Shown one piece after another: positions 1 to 7,463 of a DNA stretch of 64,000 nt. The notes below the pieces were generated by a model. That model was given only the letters and a program-made list of their open reading frames with translations. It was not told where the DNA came from and did no database searches. The stretch is taken from assembly GCA_035999765.1 (NCBI GenBank), contig CP108521.1:10850001-10914000 (forward strand), in the 5' to 3' direction. The translations under genes were made by a program, and so were the position numbers. How positions within the stretch are numbered: position 1 is the stretch's first letter; the number at the start of each line of letters is the position of its first letter. Source of the stretch: Streptomyces sp. NBC_01231 (GTDB taxonomy: Bacteria; Actinomycetota; Actinomycetes; Streptomycetales; Streptomycetaceae).

Positions 1-315
1 GACGGCTCGCAGACGCGTTCACTGTGCTACGTCGACGACATCGTGGAAGGCATTGTCCGCTTCACGGAGAGCGGTGGTGGCGGCCCGGCAAACCTGGGAA
101 ATCCTGAGGAGGTCAGCATGCTGGAACTGGCCGAAGAGATCATCGCCATCACGGGCTCCACGTCCTCCGTTGAGTTCGTCGAGCGACCGCGGGATGATCC
201 CGAACGACGGCTCCCCGACATCACGTTGGCCAGGAACAAGTTGGGCTGGGAGCCCAAGGTGACCCGTGCCGACGGACTCGCGAGGGCGATCGAGTGGTTC
301 AGGAACCAATCGTGA
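1..315 (+). CDS. NAD-dependent sugar epimerase/dehydratase (extended SDR), 3' part only
   Basis: The window opens inside this gene, so only the last 104 residues are visible. They match the C-terminal substrate-binding half of extended short-chain dehydrogenases acting on nucleotide sugars (UDP-glucuronate decarboxylase or dTDP-glucose dehydratase type). A CYVDDIVEGIVR segment lies near the start of the visible part, then NLGNPEEVSMLELAEEI, then a closing LGWEPKV and AIEWF. The Rossmann fold and the catalytic YxxxK lie outside the window, so the exact substrate cannot be told. The remnant of a sugar aminotransferase and the MurG-like glycosyltransferase about 6 kb downstream suggest this was once a sugar or glycoconjugate locus, but that link is inference. 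Confidence 0.85.
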   Translation, partial: DGSQTRSLCYVDDIVEGIVRFTESGGGGPANLGNPEEVSMLELAEEIIAITGSTSSVEFVERPRDDPERRLPDITLARNKLGWEPKVTRADGLARAIEWFRNQS

Positions 316-458
316 CCTGATCTCCAACCCTGCATTTCACAGGACTTGTTGAGACGTAGGCAGTGAGCTGCTCCGAGTTAGGTGGAGTCCCTGGCATGCC
401 CCGGTTGTGATGGATTCGGGTTGCTGGACAACGGGCGATTCAGCAGCCTTCGGAGGCC

Positions 459-581
459 GTGATGCCCTGCAGCTGTCCGCCGGAGTTCCGCCGCAAGGTT
501 CTCGATCTTGTTGCATCCGGAAGGAAAGTCGCCGAGGTCCTCCGGCTCCTCGGTATCAACGACCGGACGATCTATGGCGTC
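459..581 (+). pseudogene. IS3-family transposase OrfA N-terminal relic
   Basis: About 40 codons read like the helix-turn-helix start of an IS3-family OrfA ([20 protein letters not shown], then [10 protein letters not shown]). The relic lies in frame with the ABC ATPase that follows, so an automatic caller would extend that gene upstream into it. It has no OrfB partner here. Confidence 0.7.
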
Positions 582-626
582 GCCAGCACTTCATTGATAC
601 GGCGCACGGCGAGAGACGAGGAGCCC

Positions 627-1616
627 ATGGCCAGGAACAGTTCGGCATTAGCGATCGAGGCCTCGGGGTTAGTGAAGACGTTCGAGGGCAAGCGCGCCGT
701 GGACGGCATCGACCTCGCCGTCGCCCGTGGCACTGTGTACGGCGTGCTCGGCCCCAACGGGGCTGGCAAGACCACGTGCGTGAAGATGCTCGCGACCCTG
801 CTGCGGCCGGACGCCGGCGAGGCCCGCGTCTTCGGCCAGGATGTCGTAGGGGAGGCGGATGCGGTACGCTCGCGCGTCTCTCTTACCGGCCAGTACACCT
901 CGCTGGACGAGGACCTGACCGGCACGGAGAACCTGGTACTCCTCGGCCGTCTGCTCGGCCACGGCAAGCCAGCCGCGCGGGCGCGCGCTGAGCAGTTGCT
1001 GGACGCATTCGTCCTTGCCGAGGCCGCAGGCAGGCAGGTGCGGACCTATTCCGGCGGCATGCGGCGCCGCTTGGACATCGCCGCATCCATCCTCAGCACC
1101 CCCGACCTGCTGTTTCTGGACGAGCCCACCACGGGCCTAGACCCGCGCAGCCGGAGTCAGGTGTGGGAGATCGTGCGGGTCATCGTCGATCAGGGCACCA
1201 CGGTGCTCCTCACTACGCAGTACCTGGACGAGGCCGACCAACTGGCCGCGCGGATCGCGGTGATCGACCATGGCCGAGTGATTGCTGAGGGTACGAAGGG
1301 CGAACTTAAAGCATCAGTTGGCGCGGGCTCCGTACACCTGCGGCTGAGAGATGCGACCCAGCGTGCCGCGGCCGAGCAGCTGCTGGACACGTGTTTGAAT
1401 GCCCCCGTGCAGCAGGGGGCAGATCCACTCGCCCTCAGCAGCCGGGTCTCCGGTGACCATGGCGAGTCGGTGGCGCAGGCGTCACTGGCACTGGCCGAAC
1501 TGGCCCGCAGCGGTATAGGCGTCGACAGCTTCTCGCTGGGGCAGCCCAGTCTCGACGAGGTCTTCCTCATCCTGACCGACGACTCCTCCCAGCGCCCCGA
1601 GGGGACCGCTGCCTAA
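627..1616 (+). CDS. ABC transporter ATP-binding protein, DrrA (daunorubicin resistance) type
   Basis: A 329-residue cytoplasmic ATPase that would power a DrrAB-type drug or lipid exporter. Walker [10 protein letters not shown] is at residues 42-50. The signature YSGGMRRR, Walker [13 protein letters not shown] and an H-loop replacement [11 protein letters not shown] follow in order. The C-terminal extension of about 100 residues ending in [10 protein letters not shown] is typical of DrrA-type ATPases. I chose the ATG at 627 because a GAGGAG ribosome site sits just upstream and the residues before it belong to an IS3 relic. The permease partner begins 211 bp downstream, which is farther than in normal drrAB operons because an IS110 fragment lies between them. 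Confidence 0.92.
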   Translation: MARNSSALAIEASGLVKTFEGKRAVDGIDLAVARGTVYGVLGPNGAGKTTCVKMLATLLRPDAGEARVFGQDVVGEADAVRSRVSLTGQYTSLDEDLTGTENLVLLGRLLGHGKPAARARAEQLLDAFVLAEAAGRQVRTYSGGMRRRLDIAASILSTPDLLFLDEPTTGLDPRSRSQVWEIVRVIVDQGTTVLLTTQYLDEADQLAARIAVIDHGRVIAEGTKGELKASVGAGSVHLRLRDATQRAAAEQLLDTCLNAPVQQGADPLALSSRVSGDHGESVAQASLALAELARSGIGVDSFSLGQPSLDEVFLILTDDSSQRPEGTAA

Positions 1617-1624
1617 TGCCGCTG

Positions 1625-1714
1625 TCAAGCCATGAGATGAAGTGGCGGTCGGGCCCAGTAGGGTCGGCGGTCGCGCAGGATCGCGCAGAGAACGTTCACC
1701 TTGTGGCGGCCCAG
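1625..1714 (-). pseudogene. IS110-family transposase C-terminal relic
   Basis: On the minus strand this reads LGRHKVNVLCAILRD and ends about 14 residues later in LHLMA and a stop. It aligns with the C-terminus of the intact IS110 transposase at 60586-61776 (ARRRVNVLWALLRDGRPY). It is related to that copy but not identical. It sits between the two exporter genes, so it marks an old insertion or end exchange inside the operon. Confidence 0.75.
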
Positions 1715-1827
1715 GGGGATCGACAACCCGAGTCATCGACGGCAGCCCGCATGAAAACCATCCCTGCCCCACCCGCGCGGTCCTAGAGTCGCGTACTCCT
1801 GGGACGCACTCAAGAAGGTAGGGCAGC

Positions 1828-2697
1828 GTGAGCAATGCCGTGACGAAGTCCGATTCCCATGCCGACGCGCACGGCCAAGAACTCGCAGCAGTCAGGGCGG
1901 AATCCCTGGTCAGGCTACTGGCCGCCGGCGAGCGTCCGCCCCGGCCCAGCGCGCTGGCGGCCTCGGCGGCCTTCGGCTGGCGGGCCATGTTGAAGATCAA
2001 GCACATGCCGGAGCAGCTCTTCGACGTGACCGCCTTCCCGGTCATGCTGGTGCTGATGTACACGTTCTTGTTCGGCGGCGCGCTTGCCGGTTCGACGCGG
2101 GAGTACGTGCAATTCCTCCTGCCCGGCATGATGGTCATGTCCGTCGTCATGATCACGATGTATACGGGCGTCGCGATCAACATTGACATCGGCAGGGGCG
2201 TCTTCGACCGCTTCAGGACGCTGCCGATCTGGCGCCCGTCCCCCATGGTCGGCTACCTGCTGGGCGACATGATCCGTTACGCCGTCGCCTCGGCCGTGAT
2301 CCTTGTGGTGGGCCTGATCCTGGGCTTCCGCCCGGCCGGCGGGGCGTTTGGCGTACTCGCGGGGGTGCTGCTGCTGCTCGTGTTCAGCTTCGCCTTCTCC
2401 TGGGTGTGGACCATGTTCGGTCTGCTGCTGCGCTCGGAGAAGTCGGTGATGGTCGTTTCGACGATGGTCGTCTTCCCGCTGACGTTCCTGAGCAGCGTCC
2501 TGGTCGACCCGGACACCATGCCGGGCTGGCTCCAGGCATTCGTCGACAACAGCCCAGTCACGCACCTGTGCGGGGCGGTGCGGGAGCTGATGGCCGGATC
2601 GTGGCCGGAGGCGGACATCGCCTGGGTGCTTGGCTGGGCCGGACTGCTCGTGCTGGTTTTCGGCCCCGTCACCATGCGGCTGTACGCACGGAAGTAG
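1828..2697 (+). CDS. ABC-2 type transporter permease, DrrB type
   Basis: A 289-residue membrane protein with about six hydrophobic segments (for example VMLVLMYTFLFGGALAG, LLPGMMVMSVVMITMY, LAGVLLLLVFSFAFSW, LLVLVFGPVTMRLY) in the order of ABC-2 membrane subunits. It should form the export channel for the ATPase encoded just upstream. The GTG start at 1828 follows a weak purine stretch. The N-terminal 55 residues are hydrophilic and Ala/Glu rich. The stop is followed within 22 bp by the tpg-like gene in the same frame, so the region downstream of the permease was joined to a terminal-protein fragment. Confidence 0.9.
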   Translation: MSNAVTKSDSHADAHGQELAAVRAESLVRLLAAGERPPRPSALAASAAFGWRAMLKIKHMPEQLFDVTAFPVMLVLMYTFLFGGALAGSTREYVQFLLPGMMVMSVVMITMYTGVAINIDIGRGVFDRFRTLPIWRPSPMVGYLLGDMIRYAVASAVILVVGLILGFRPAGGAFGVLAGVLLLLVFSFAFSWVWTMFGLLLRSEKSVMVVSTMVVFPLTFLSSVLVDPDTMPGWLQAFVDNSPVTHLCGAVRELMAGSWPEADIAWVLGWAGLLVLVFGPVTMRLYARK

Positions 2698-2718
2698 CCC
2701 CAGCGGCCCCGTGGCCAG

Positions 2719-3183
2719 ATGGAATTCCTCTACACGCACGCCAAGAAGTCCACGAAGGCCCTGGCCGAACAACTGGGCGTCTCGACCCGCACCGTGCAGC
2801 GCTACCGCGCCGGACAGCAGACGAAGCCTCAGAAGCGTCTATAGGCCACGCTGGTGGAGGAGACCGAATCTCAGTGGCAACCGCAGGTCAGAGCGCAGGC
2901 GCGGGAGCGCGCGGCGACCTCCAGCGGCATGATGGTGGAGGTGACGGCCTACTTCGGATTCACCTGCACGGGCAGCTCGGACGACGGCCGCGAGCGCACC
3001 ATCACCACGCCGATCTCGCCCACCTACGCCGCGCAGATCCTCCAACTCCAGGAGGCCGATGCGACGGAGGAAGACCTGCACCCGATCGTCGCGGAGGCCA
3101 TCACCGAGTCGTATTTCACGGAGTGGGGCACCCGTGCCGACGACCTCCGAACGGATTTCACTCGTGCGGTCGGTAGATTTTGA
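2719..3183 (+). pseudogene. tpg: Tpg-like telomere terminal protein gene with in-frame amber stop
   Basis: Reading one frame through gives MEFLYTHAKKSTKALAEQL, a helix-turn-helix VSTRTVQRYRAG, then SQWQPQVRAQARERAATSSG and a C-terminal domain with YFGFTCTGSSDDGRER and ITTPISPTYAAQI. This order matches Tpg, the protein covalently attached to the ends of linear Streptomyces replicons (family knowledge; usual length about 185 residues). A TAG at 2842-2844 interrupts the frame after 41 codons and about 110 codons follow without a stop. The normal first 25-30 residues are missing, and the frame runs back only to the stop codon of the upstream permease. It is most likely a dead copy, unless the amber codon is read through. 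Confidence 0.8.
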
Positions 3184-3255
3184 GTTCTGACCGCGGAATT
3201 CACGGCCTGCTATAAACCTTATTCGCGGGCCGTCGCACAGCGCTCTGGCGGTGTC

Positions 3256-3278
3256 GACGATCGCGATACGCGATCGTC
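3256..3278. repeat. 10-bp perfect palindrome with 3-nt loop
   Basis: GACGATCGCG (3256-3265), ATA, CGCGATCGTC (3269-3278). It lies 73 bp past the tpg-like frame in otherwise gene-free sequence. There is no T-run after it, so it is not a classic intrinsic terminator. It could be a foldback of the kind common near linear-replicon ends, or a binding site. Confidence 0.5.
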
Positions 3279-3371
3279 CACAGGCGGCGGTCCGCGCCGA
3301 ATCCGCACCACGAATGCGAGGCCGAAGATGACCACGCCCCGGCGCACCCTGAGCCAGGCCGCTCGCCACGC

Positions 3372-4081
3372 TTGCCGCGCCCCGCGGGCCGGTCGACCCC
3401 GCCCGCATCGGACGGCGTGTGGTGCGCCGCCGCGCGAAAGGTATGGACGCGGGTCGCGCAGGCCCTCGAGGACGCCCGGTTCGACGCGCGGCAGGATTCG
3501 CGGCACGAGGACCTGGCCAACGACGAACGCGGCCGGGCGGAGCTCGCGGAATGGGAGCGCATTGCCCAGCTGCTGCCGTCGCGGCCCCGAACGCCGTCTA
3601 CGACCCGGACGCCGACGGAGTCGTCCAGGCGGAGCTCGCCGCCGCCCGGGAAGCCGAGCTGCGCGAAGCCGCCCGGGTCACGGCCCGCGCCGATGAGCTC
3701 CAGGCGCTGCGCGAGCTCGGCACCCTGGAGCAGACCGAGCCCCGCGAGGGCGACGAAGCCGCCCGGGACGAACTCACCCGGCGGGCCGGCACGTACGTGC
3801 AGAAGGACGTCGACACCTGGCTCGCCCACGCCCTGGCCGCGCACCTCGGGCTCTACCGGGACCCGGCCGCCCGCGAGGCCGCCGCTGGTCTTCTGCCGCA
3901 GCCCGTCCTCGCCCACGCTGCCCTGCTCGCCGAACTCGCCCGCCTGGTCCCGGCCGCCCGCGTCGACCAGCTGGCGTTCGCGGCCCGGCTCTCCGCCGCC
4001 GACCCCGAGGCCACTGCCGACCTCGCCGCGTTCCTCACCCGCGCCACCGAGCCGGTCGACGCTGAGGGGAGCCCGGCGTGA
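3372..4081 (+). pseudogene. hypothetical protein, frameshifted
   Basis: The coding signal changes frame near 3585. The first frame gives VWTRVAQALEDARFDARQDS and DLANDERGRAELAEWERIAQ. The second gives DPDADGVVQAELAAAREAEL and continues through VQKDVDTWLAHALAAHLGLY to SAADPEATADLAAFLTRATE. The joined product would be about 230 residues, helical, Ala/Glu rich and without membrane segments. I do not recognise the family. One indel explains the break. The end overlaps the next small gene as GTGA, so the two were probably translated together. Confidence 0.5.
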
Positions 4082-4191
4082 ACGAGCGCCAGGAGCACGA
4101 GGCCGTCGTCGCGGTCTGGGCTCCACGGGACCGCCCTGGCGCGGGACGTCGGGTGCGGGTGGTGGAGGCGCGCGGATTCGGCCACTTCTGA
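4078..4191 (+). CDS. small hypothetical protein (37 aa)
   Basis: GTG at 4078 overlaps the TGA of the preceding frame (GTGA), a typical coupled start. The product begins VNERQEHEAVVAVWAPRDRP and ends RVVEARGFGHF. Its reading frame keeps the G/C third-position bias. No family is recognised, and it may be a non-functional leftover because the gene in front of it is frameshifted. Confidence 0.4.
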   Translation: MNERQEHEAVVAVWAPRDRPGAGRRVRVVEARGFGHF

Positions 4192-4300
4192 TCATTGCTC
4201 AGCTCACTGCGGACGCAGGCCGGTACGGTCGATCGGTTTGCGGTTGGTGCGGGCCGTTGCCGGAAAGCGTTCCGGCGACGCGTCGTCACAGGGGGTACGA

Positions 4301-4849
4301 GTGGGCGAGATCGATCACGAGATAACCGGGAAGGTCGCCGGCCTCCAGGAGGACATCAGCTCGGTCCTTGAGGAGTTACAGGGCCTGCCTGAAGACCATC
4401 CGCGCTATGAGGCACTGTTCGCGCAGCTGGTCAACGCCGGATCAGCGCTGCTGGAGTACGAAGCCCAGGCCCCGGCGAAACGGGAAGAGCCGCACCGGCA
4501 GGTCAGCAAGACCGCCCTCACCTGGTCAGCGCGGATACACATGCTCGGGGCCGTGCTGCTCGCCTTGGCGCCGCTGACCGGATGGATCGGCTGGGGCTGG
4601 GTCGCCCTCGCCGTCTTCCAGCTGCTGTTCGGTCTCCTGGCCACCGGGATGGACGCCCCGGTCCAGGGGCACCGGGAGCTGCGCATCGCGGCCGGCGCCC
4701 TGGCAGCGGTCACCGTGCTGGTGCCCCTGCTCGTCTTCGGTGTGCTGTCCGGATGGTTCTGGATCGCCGCGGCCATCGGCTGGATCGGCAGCTTCGTCCT
4801 GGCGGCCGACGCCGACGCTACGCACGCGCGGGAAGGGAAGACGGCGTGA
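4301..4849 (+). CDS. membrane protein with N-terminal coiled coil
   Basis: 182 residues. The first 55 are a charged helical region (ITGKVAGLQEDISSVLEELQ). They are followed by four hydrophobic segments in two hairpins (MLGAVLLALAPLTGWIGWGW, VALAVFQLLFGLLATGM, AAVTVLVPLLVFGVL, WFWIAAAIGWIGSFVLAA). The GTG at 4301 is preferred over upstream codons because coding character begins there. The gene ends in a GTGA overlap with the next one. The pair therefore looks like a two-gene operon for a membrane protein and a cytoplasmic coiled-coil partner. The function is unknown. Confidence 0.7.
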   Translation: MGEIDHEITGKVAGLQEDISSVLEELQGLPEDHPRYEALFAQLVNAGSALLEYEAQAPAKREEPHRQVSKTALTWSARIHMLGAVLLALAPLTGWIGWGWVALAVFQLLFGLLATGMDAPVQGHRELRIAAGALAAVTVLVPLLVFGVLSGWFWIAAAIGWIGSFVLAADADATHAREGKTA

Positions 4850-5574
4850 GCTGGGAAGGGTCGTACACGAGCCTGGACCGCAAGGTCCACAGCCTTGAAA
4901 CCAGCCTCCAGCACGCACTGTCCGAGGCGCGCTCCCAGCTGTCGGACGTGGAGGACGCTGTTGGCCAGCTGGAGGACATTCCCCGCCGGGTCGACAGTCT
5001 TGAGTACGACCTTCGGGAGGCGAAGGAAGAAACCGAGCGGGTCGACAATGACCTCGGTGACCGCATCTCGGAGGTGGACGAGAGTGTGGACCGGCTTGCG
5101 ACCCGGGTGGCGGCGCTGGAGCGGTATCTGCGCCAGGCCGAGGGCGCCGTCGTCGTCGACCTCGATCAGGACAGCGGGGGCGAGCTGCACGCCCTGGCCA
5201 TCACCGTGGACAAGGGCCTCGATGCGAGTACCGGCCTCCTGACCGACTACGAGCGCTCCCGGTTGCAGCTGGCCGGTGCCCACCTCAAGCAAGCCCTGGA
5301 GGAGCGCGGCCGTCACCGTGCCGCGGTCCTTCGCGCCGCCGCGGTCCTGGCCACCACACCGGCCGCATCCCCAGAACGCAAGGCGGCCGAACTCGACTTC
5401 AAGGCGTCCGCGCCCAAGGCGCGGGAGGTTCACAACCGGATCGGTCCGCTGAGGACCAGCGCAGAGCAGGCCCGGCAGAAGCTGGAGGAGGACGACGCCC
5501 TGCGGGCGAAGAACGCCAAGGTGATCGACGCGGGGCAGCGGGCGAACACGAAGCTGAGGCAGCGGTGCCGATGA
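4846..5574 (+). CDS. coiled-coil protein
   Basis: 242 residues with no membrane segment. Residues 1-100 form long heptad-like helices (SLDRKVHSLETSLQHAL, VEDAVGQLEDIPRRVDSLEY, ISEVDESVDRLATRVAALER), a strong coiled-coil signature. A second helical half contains ERSRLQLAGAHLKQALEERG. It starts at the GTG overlapping the stop of the upstream membrane protein, so translation is coupled. A scaffold or tether role for the membrane partner is plausible but inferred only from composition and operon order. The family is not recognised. Confidence 0.75.
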   Translation: MSWEGSYTSLDRKVHSLETSLQHALSEARSQLSDVEDAVGQLEDIPRRVDSLEYDLREAKEETERVDNDLGDRISEVDESVDRLATRVAALERYLRQAEGAVVVDLDQDSGGELHALAITVDKGLDASTGLLTDYERSRLQLAGAHLKQALEERGRHRAAVLRAAAVLATTPAASPERKAAELDFKASAPKAREVHNRIGPLRTSAEQARQKLEEDDALRAKNAKVIDAGQRANTKLRQRCR

Positions 5575-5611
5575 GGCACTGCTTCTGCTCGGTTCCGTTC
5601 GGGCGGTCAAC

Positions 5612-5896
5612 TTGGTACACGTGGACGAGCCCGACTACGACCAGGCCGGCGGGGAGTGGGCAGCGGGAAACGACCGTCCCGCGTCATCCGTGCTCGGCCA
5701 GCTCGGGGGTAGCCCCGTCTGGGTTCAGGGCGACGAAACCCCGTCCTGCGTCTCGTGCGCCACTCCCATGCCACTGATCGTTCAGCTTGAGGAAGGTCCG
5801 GACCACAACACCGCCATGAACTTCGGCGGCTGCGGCCGTGCCTATGTGTTCGCCTGCGAACCATGTGGCCGCGCGAAGTTCCTGTGGCAGTGCTGA
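5612..5896 (+). CDS. C-terminal part of a DUF1963/YwqG-like cysteine-containing protein
   Basis: The frame is open from about 5570 without a convincing start (ALLLLGSVRAVNLVHVDEPD). It continues through LGQLGGSPVWVQGDETPSCV, CATPMPLIVQLEEG and CEPCGRAKFLWQC. The LGG-P-WVQ segment and the CxxC pairs resemble the C-terminal half of YwqG-like (DUF1963) proteins. The N-terminal domain is absent, so this is probably a truncated gene. TTG at 5612 is only a formal start. It immediately follows the coiled-coil gene. Confidence 0.5.
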   Translation: MVHVDEPDYDQAGGEWAAGNDRPASSVLGQLGGSPVWVQGDETPSCVSCATPMPLIVQLEEGPDHNTAMNFGGCGRAYVFACEPCGRAKFLWQC

Positions 5897-6066
5897 GCCG
5901 GTCTCAAAAAACGCGCCCTTGAAGCGCGGGATATCAGTTGTGCTCGCGCATCACGCGGCGCGGCTCGCCGCGCCGCCACCGCAGCTGCTCCGCTCAGGAG
6001 TCGTACGACCACATGCGGCCCGTCCTGACGGTCATGCCCGGCCGGGAAGCCAGTAGGGTGCGCCGG

Positions 6067-7242
6067 ATGAAGACTGAAAGCAGCCGCGCCGGTACGTTCC
6101 GCCTCATCGTCACGGGAGGGGGCACCGGAGGTCACACTTACCCGGCGCTCACTGCGATCCGCTCGCTGCAAAATCGGCTGGCGGCCGAGGGAAGGGCCCT
6201 CGACGTGCTGTGGATCGGCACCGCCGATGGCCTGGAGGCACGTATCGCGCCGGCCGAGGGGATCGCGTTCGCCACGGTGGCCACTGGGAAGATCCGCCGC
6301 TCGAGCAACCCCCTGAAGTTGATGTCGGCGGCGAACGTGAGGGATATGGCGCGGGTGCCACTCGGCGTGGCCCAGGCGAGGAGCCTGGTCGCGGACTTCC
6401 GGCCGGACGTGGTACTCGCCACCGGCAGTTACGTGGCCGTCCCCGCGGGGCTGGCCGCGCGTATGTGCCGGCGTCCGCTGGTGCTGCACGAGCAGACGGT
6501 GCGCCTGGGTCTGGCCAACCGGAAACTGGCCAGTTCCGCGACGCGGATTGCGGTGAGCTCCGAGTCGACGCTGCCCCTCCTGCCGGAGGCAGTACGGGGC
6601 GTTGCGGTCGTCACCGGCAACCCGATCCGGCCGGAAGTGCTGGGCGGGCGCGCGGGGAAGGCGCTGGACGCCCTGGGCCTGCACGGCTTCGATCGGCGGC
6701 TGCCGACCGTGTACGTCACCGGCGGCGCGCAGGGTTCCCAGCAGATCAACGGCGTAGTCCGGGACGCTCTGCCGTGGCTGTTGGAACGGGCGAACGTGAT
6801 CCACCAGTGCGGTCCGGACAACGTCGTGGAGCTGCGGCAGTACGCGGCAACTCTGCCGGCCCCGCTGGCTGGCCGGTACTACCTGGCTGGGTTCGTCGGT
6901 TCGGAGCTACCCGACGTCCTCGCGCTTGCGGACATCGTGGTGTCGAGATCTGGGGCCGGGACCCTGGCCGAGCTCACTGCTCTCGGTAAGCCGGCCGTTT
7001 TCATCCCGCTCGCCTCCTCGGCGGGGAACGAGCAGGCGCACAACGCCCGCCATCTGGAGGAGGCCGGGGCCGCCGTCGCCCTGCTCGGTGACGTCACCGC
7101 AGACCGGCTCCGAGACGCCGTCGGCCCGCTCCTCACCGATCCAGCACGGCGGGAAACGATGGCGGAGCGGGCCCGGGCTCACGGGAGGCCGGATGCGGCG
7201 GACCGGCTCGTAGACGTGGTCCTGTCCGCCGCATCCGGCTGA
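6067..7242 (+). CDS. MurG-like UDP-N-acetylglucosamine glycosyltransferase (GT28), orphan copy
   Basis: 391 residues. The glycine loop GGGTGGH is at residues 17-23. A donor-site region contains GGAQGSQQING, and late motifs SRSGAGTLAELTALGKPAVF and NEQAHNARHLEEAGAA match MurG, which transfers GlcNAc to lipid I at the inner membrane face. The gene is not in a cell-division cluster, so it is a second copy or a relative acting on another lipid-linked acceptor. The ATG at 6067 directly precedes the conserved core; earlier in-frame starts would add unconserved residues. A sugar aminotransferase relic lies just downstream on the other strand. Confidence 0.85.
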   Translation: MKTESSRAGTFRLIVTGGGTGGHTYPALTAIRSLQNRLAAEGRALDVLWIGTADGLEARIAPAEGIAFATVATGKIRRSSNPLKLMSAANVRDMARVPLGVAQARSLVADFRPDVVLATGSYVAVPAGLAARMCRRPLVLHEQTVRLGLANRKLASSATRIAVSSESTLPLLPEAVRGVAVVTGNPIRPEVLGGRAGKALDALGLHGFDRRLPTVYVTGGAQGSQQINGVVRDALPWLLERANVIHQCGPDNVVELRQYAATLPAPLAGRYYLAGFVGSELPDVLALADIVVSRSGAGTLAELTALGKPAVFIPLASSAGNEQAHNARHLEEAGAAVALLGDVTADRLRDAVGPLLTDPARRETMAERARAHGRPDAADRLVDVVLSAASG

Positions 7243-7294
7243 CTCGCCTGCTACGCGCGGCGGCCGCCGATGCGCAGCGCCGTGCCCGCCTCGA

Positions 7295-7417
7295 TCAGCA
7301 CGGCGCAGTCGTCGAACGCATCGTCTCTCCGGCGGACTTGAGGAACTGTCCGATGGCCGAGACCACGTGCTCGATGTGCTGCTCGGTGAGGTGCTGATGG
7401 AAGGGCAGGCAAACGGC
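7295..7417 (-). pseudogene. DegT/DnrJ/EryC1/StrS sugar aminotransferase C-terminal relic
   Basis: The minus-strand frame gives VCLPFHQHLTEQHIEHVVSA, then IGQFLKSAGE and a stop about ten residues later. The LPFHQHLTE segment is the usual C-terminal signature of PLP-dependent nucleotide-sugar aminotransferases. Only about 40 codons remain. It supports the idea that this region once held sugar-modification genes, as do the truncated epimerase at the window start and the MurG-like enzyme. Confidence 0.65.
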
Positions 7418-7463
7418 TGGCCAAGTCCGAGCCCGCCGCCCGGATCCCGTCGGTGAGCCGCTG

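Noticed and set aside
4405..5610. 401-codon minus-strand frame across the coiled-coil genes
   Set aside because: It is antisense to two clearly coding genes with a GTGA junction and has no recognisable domain.
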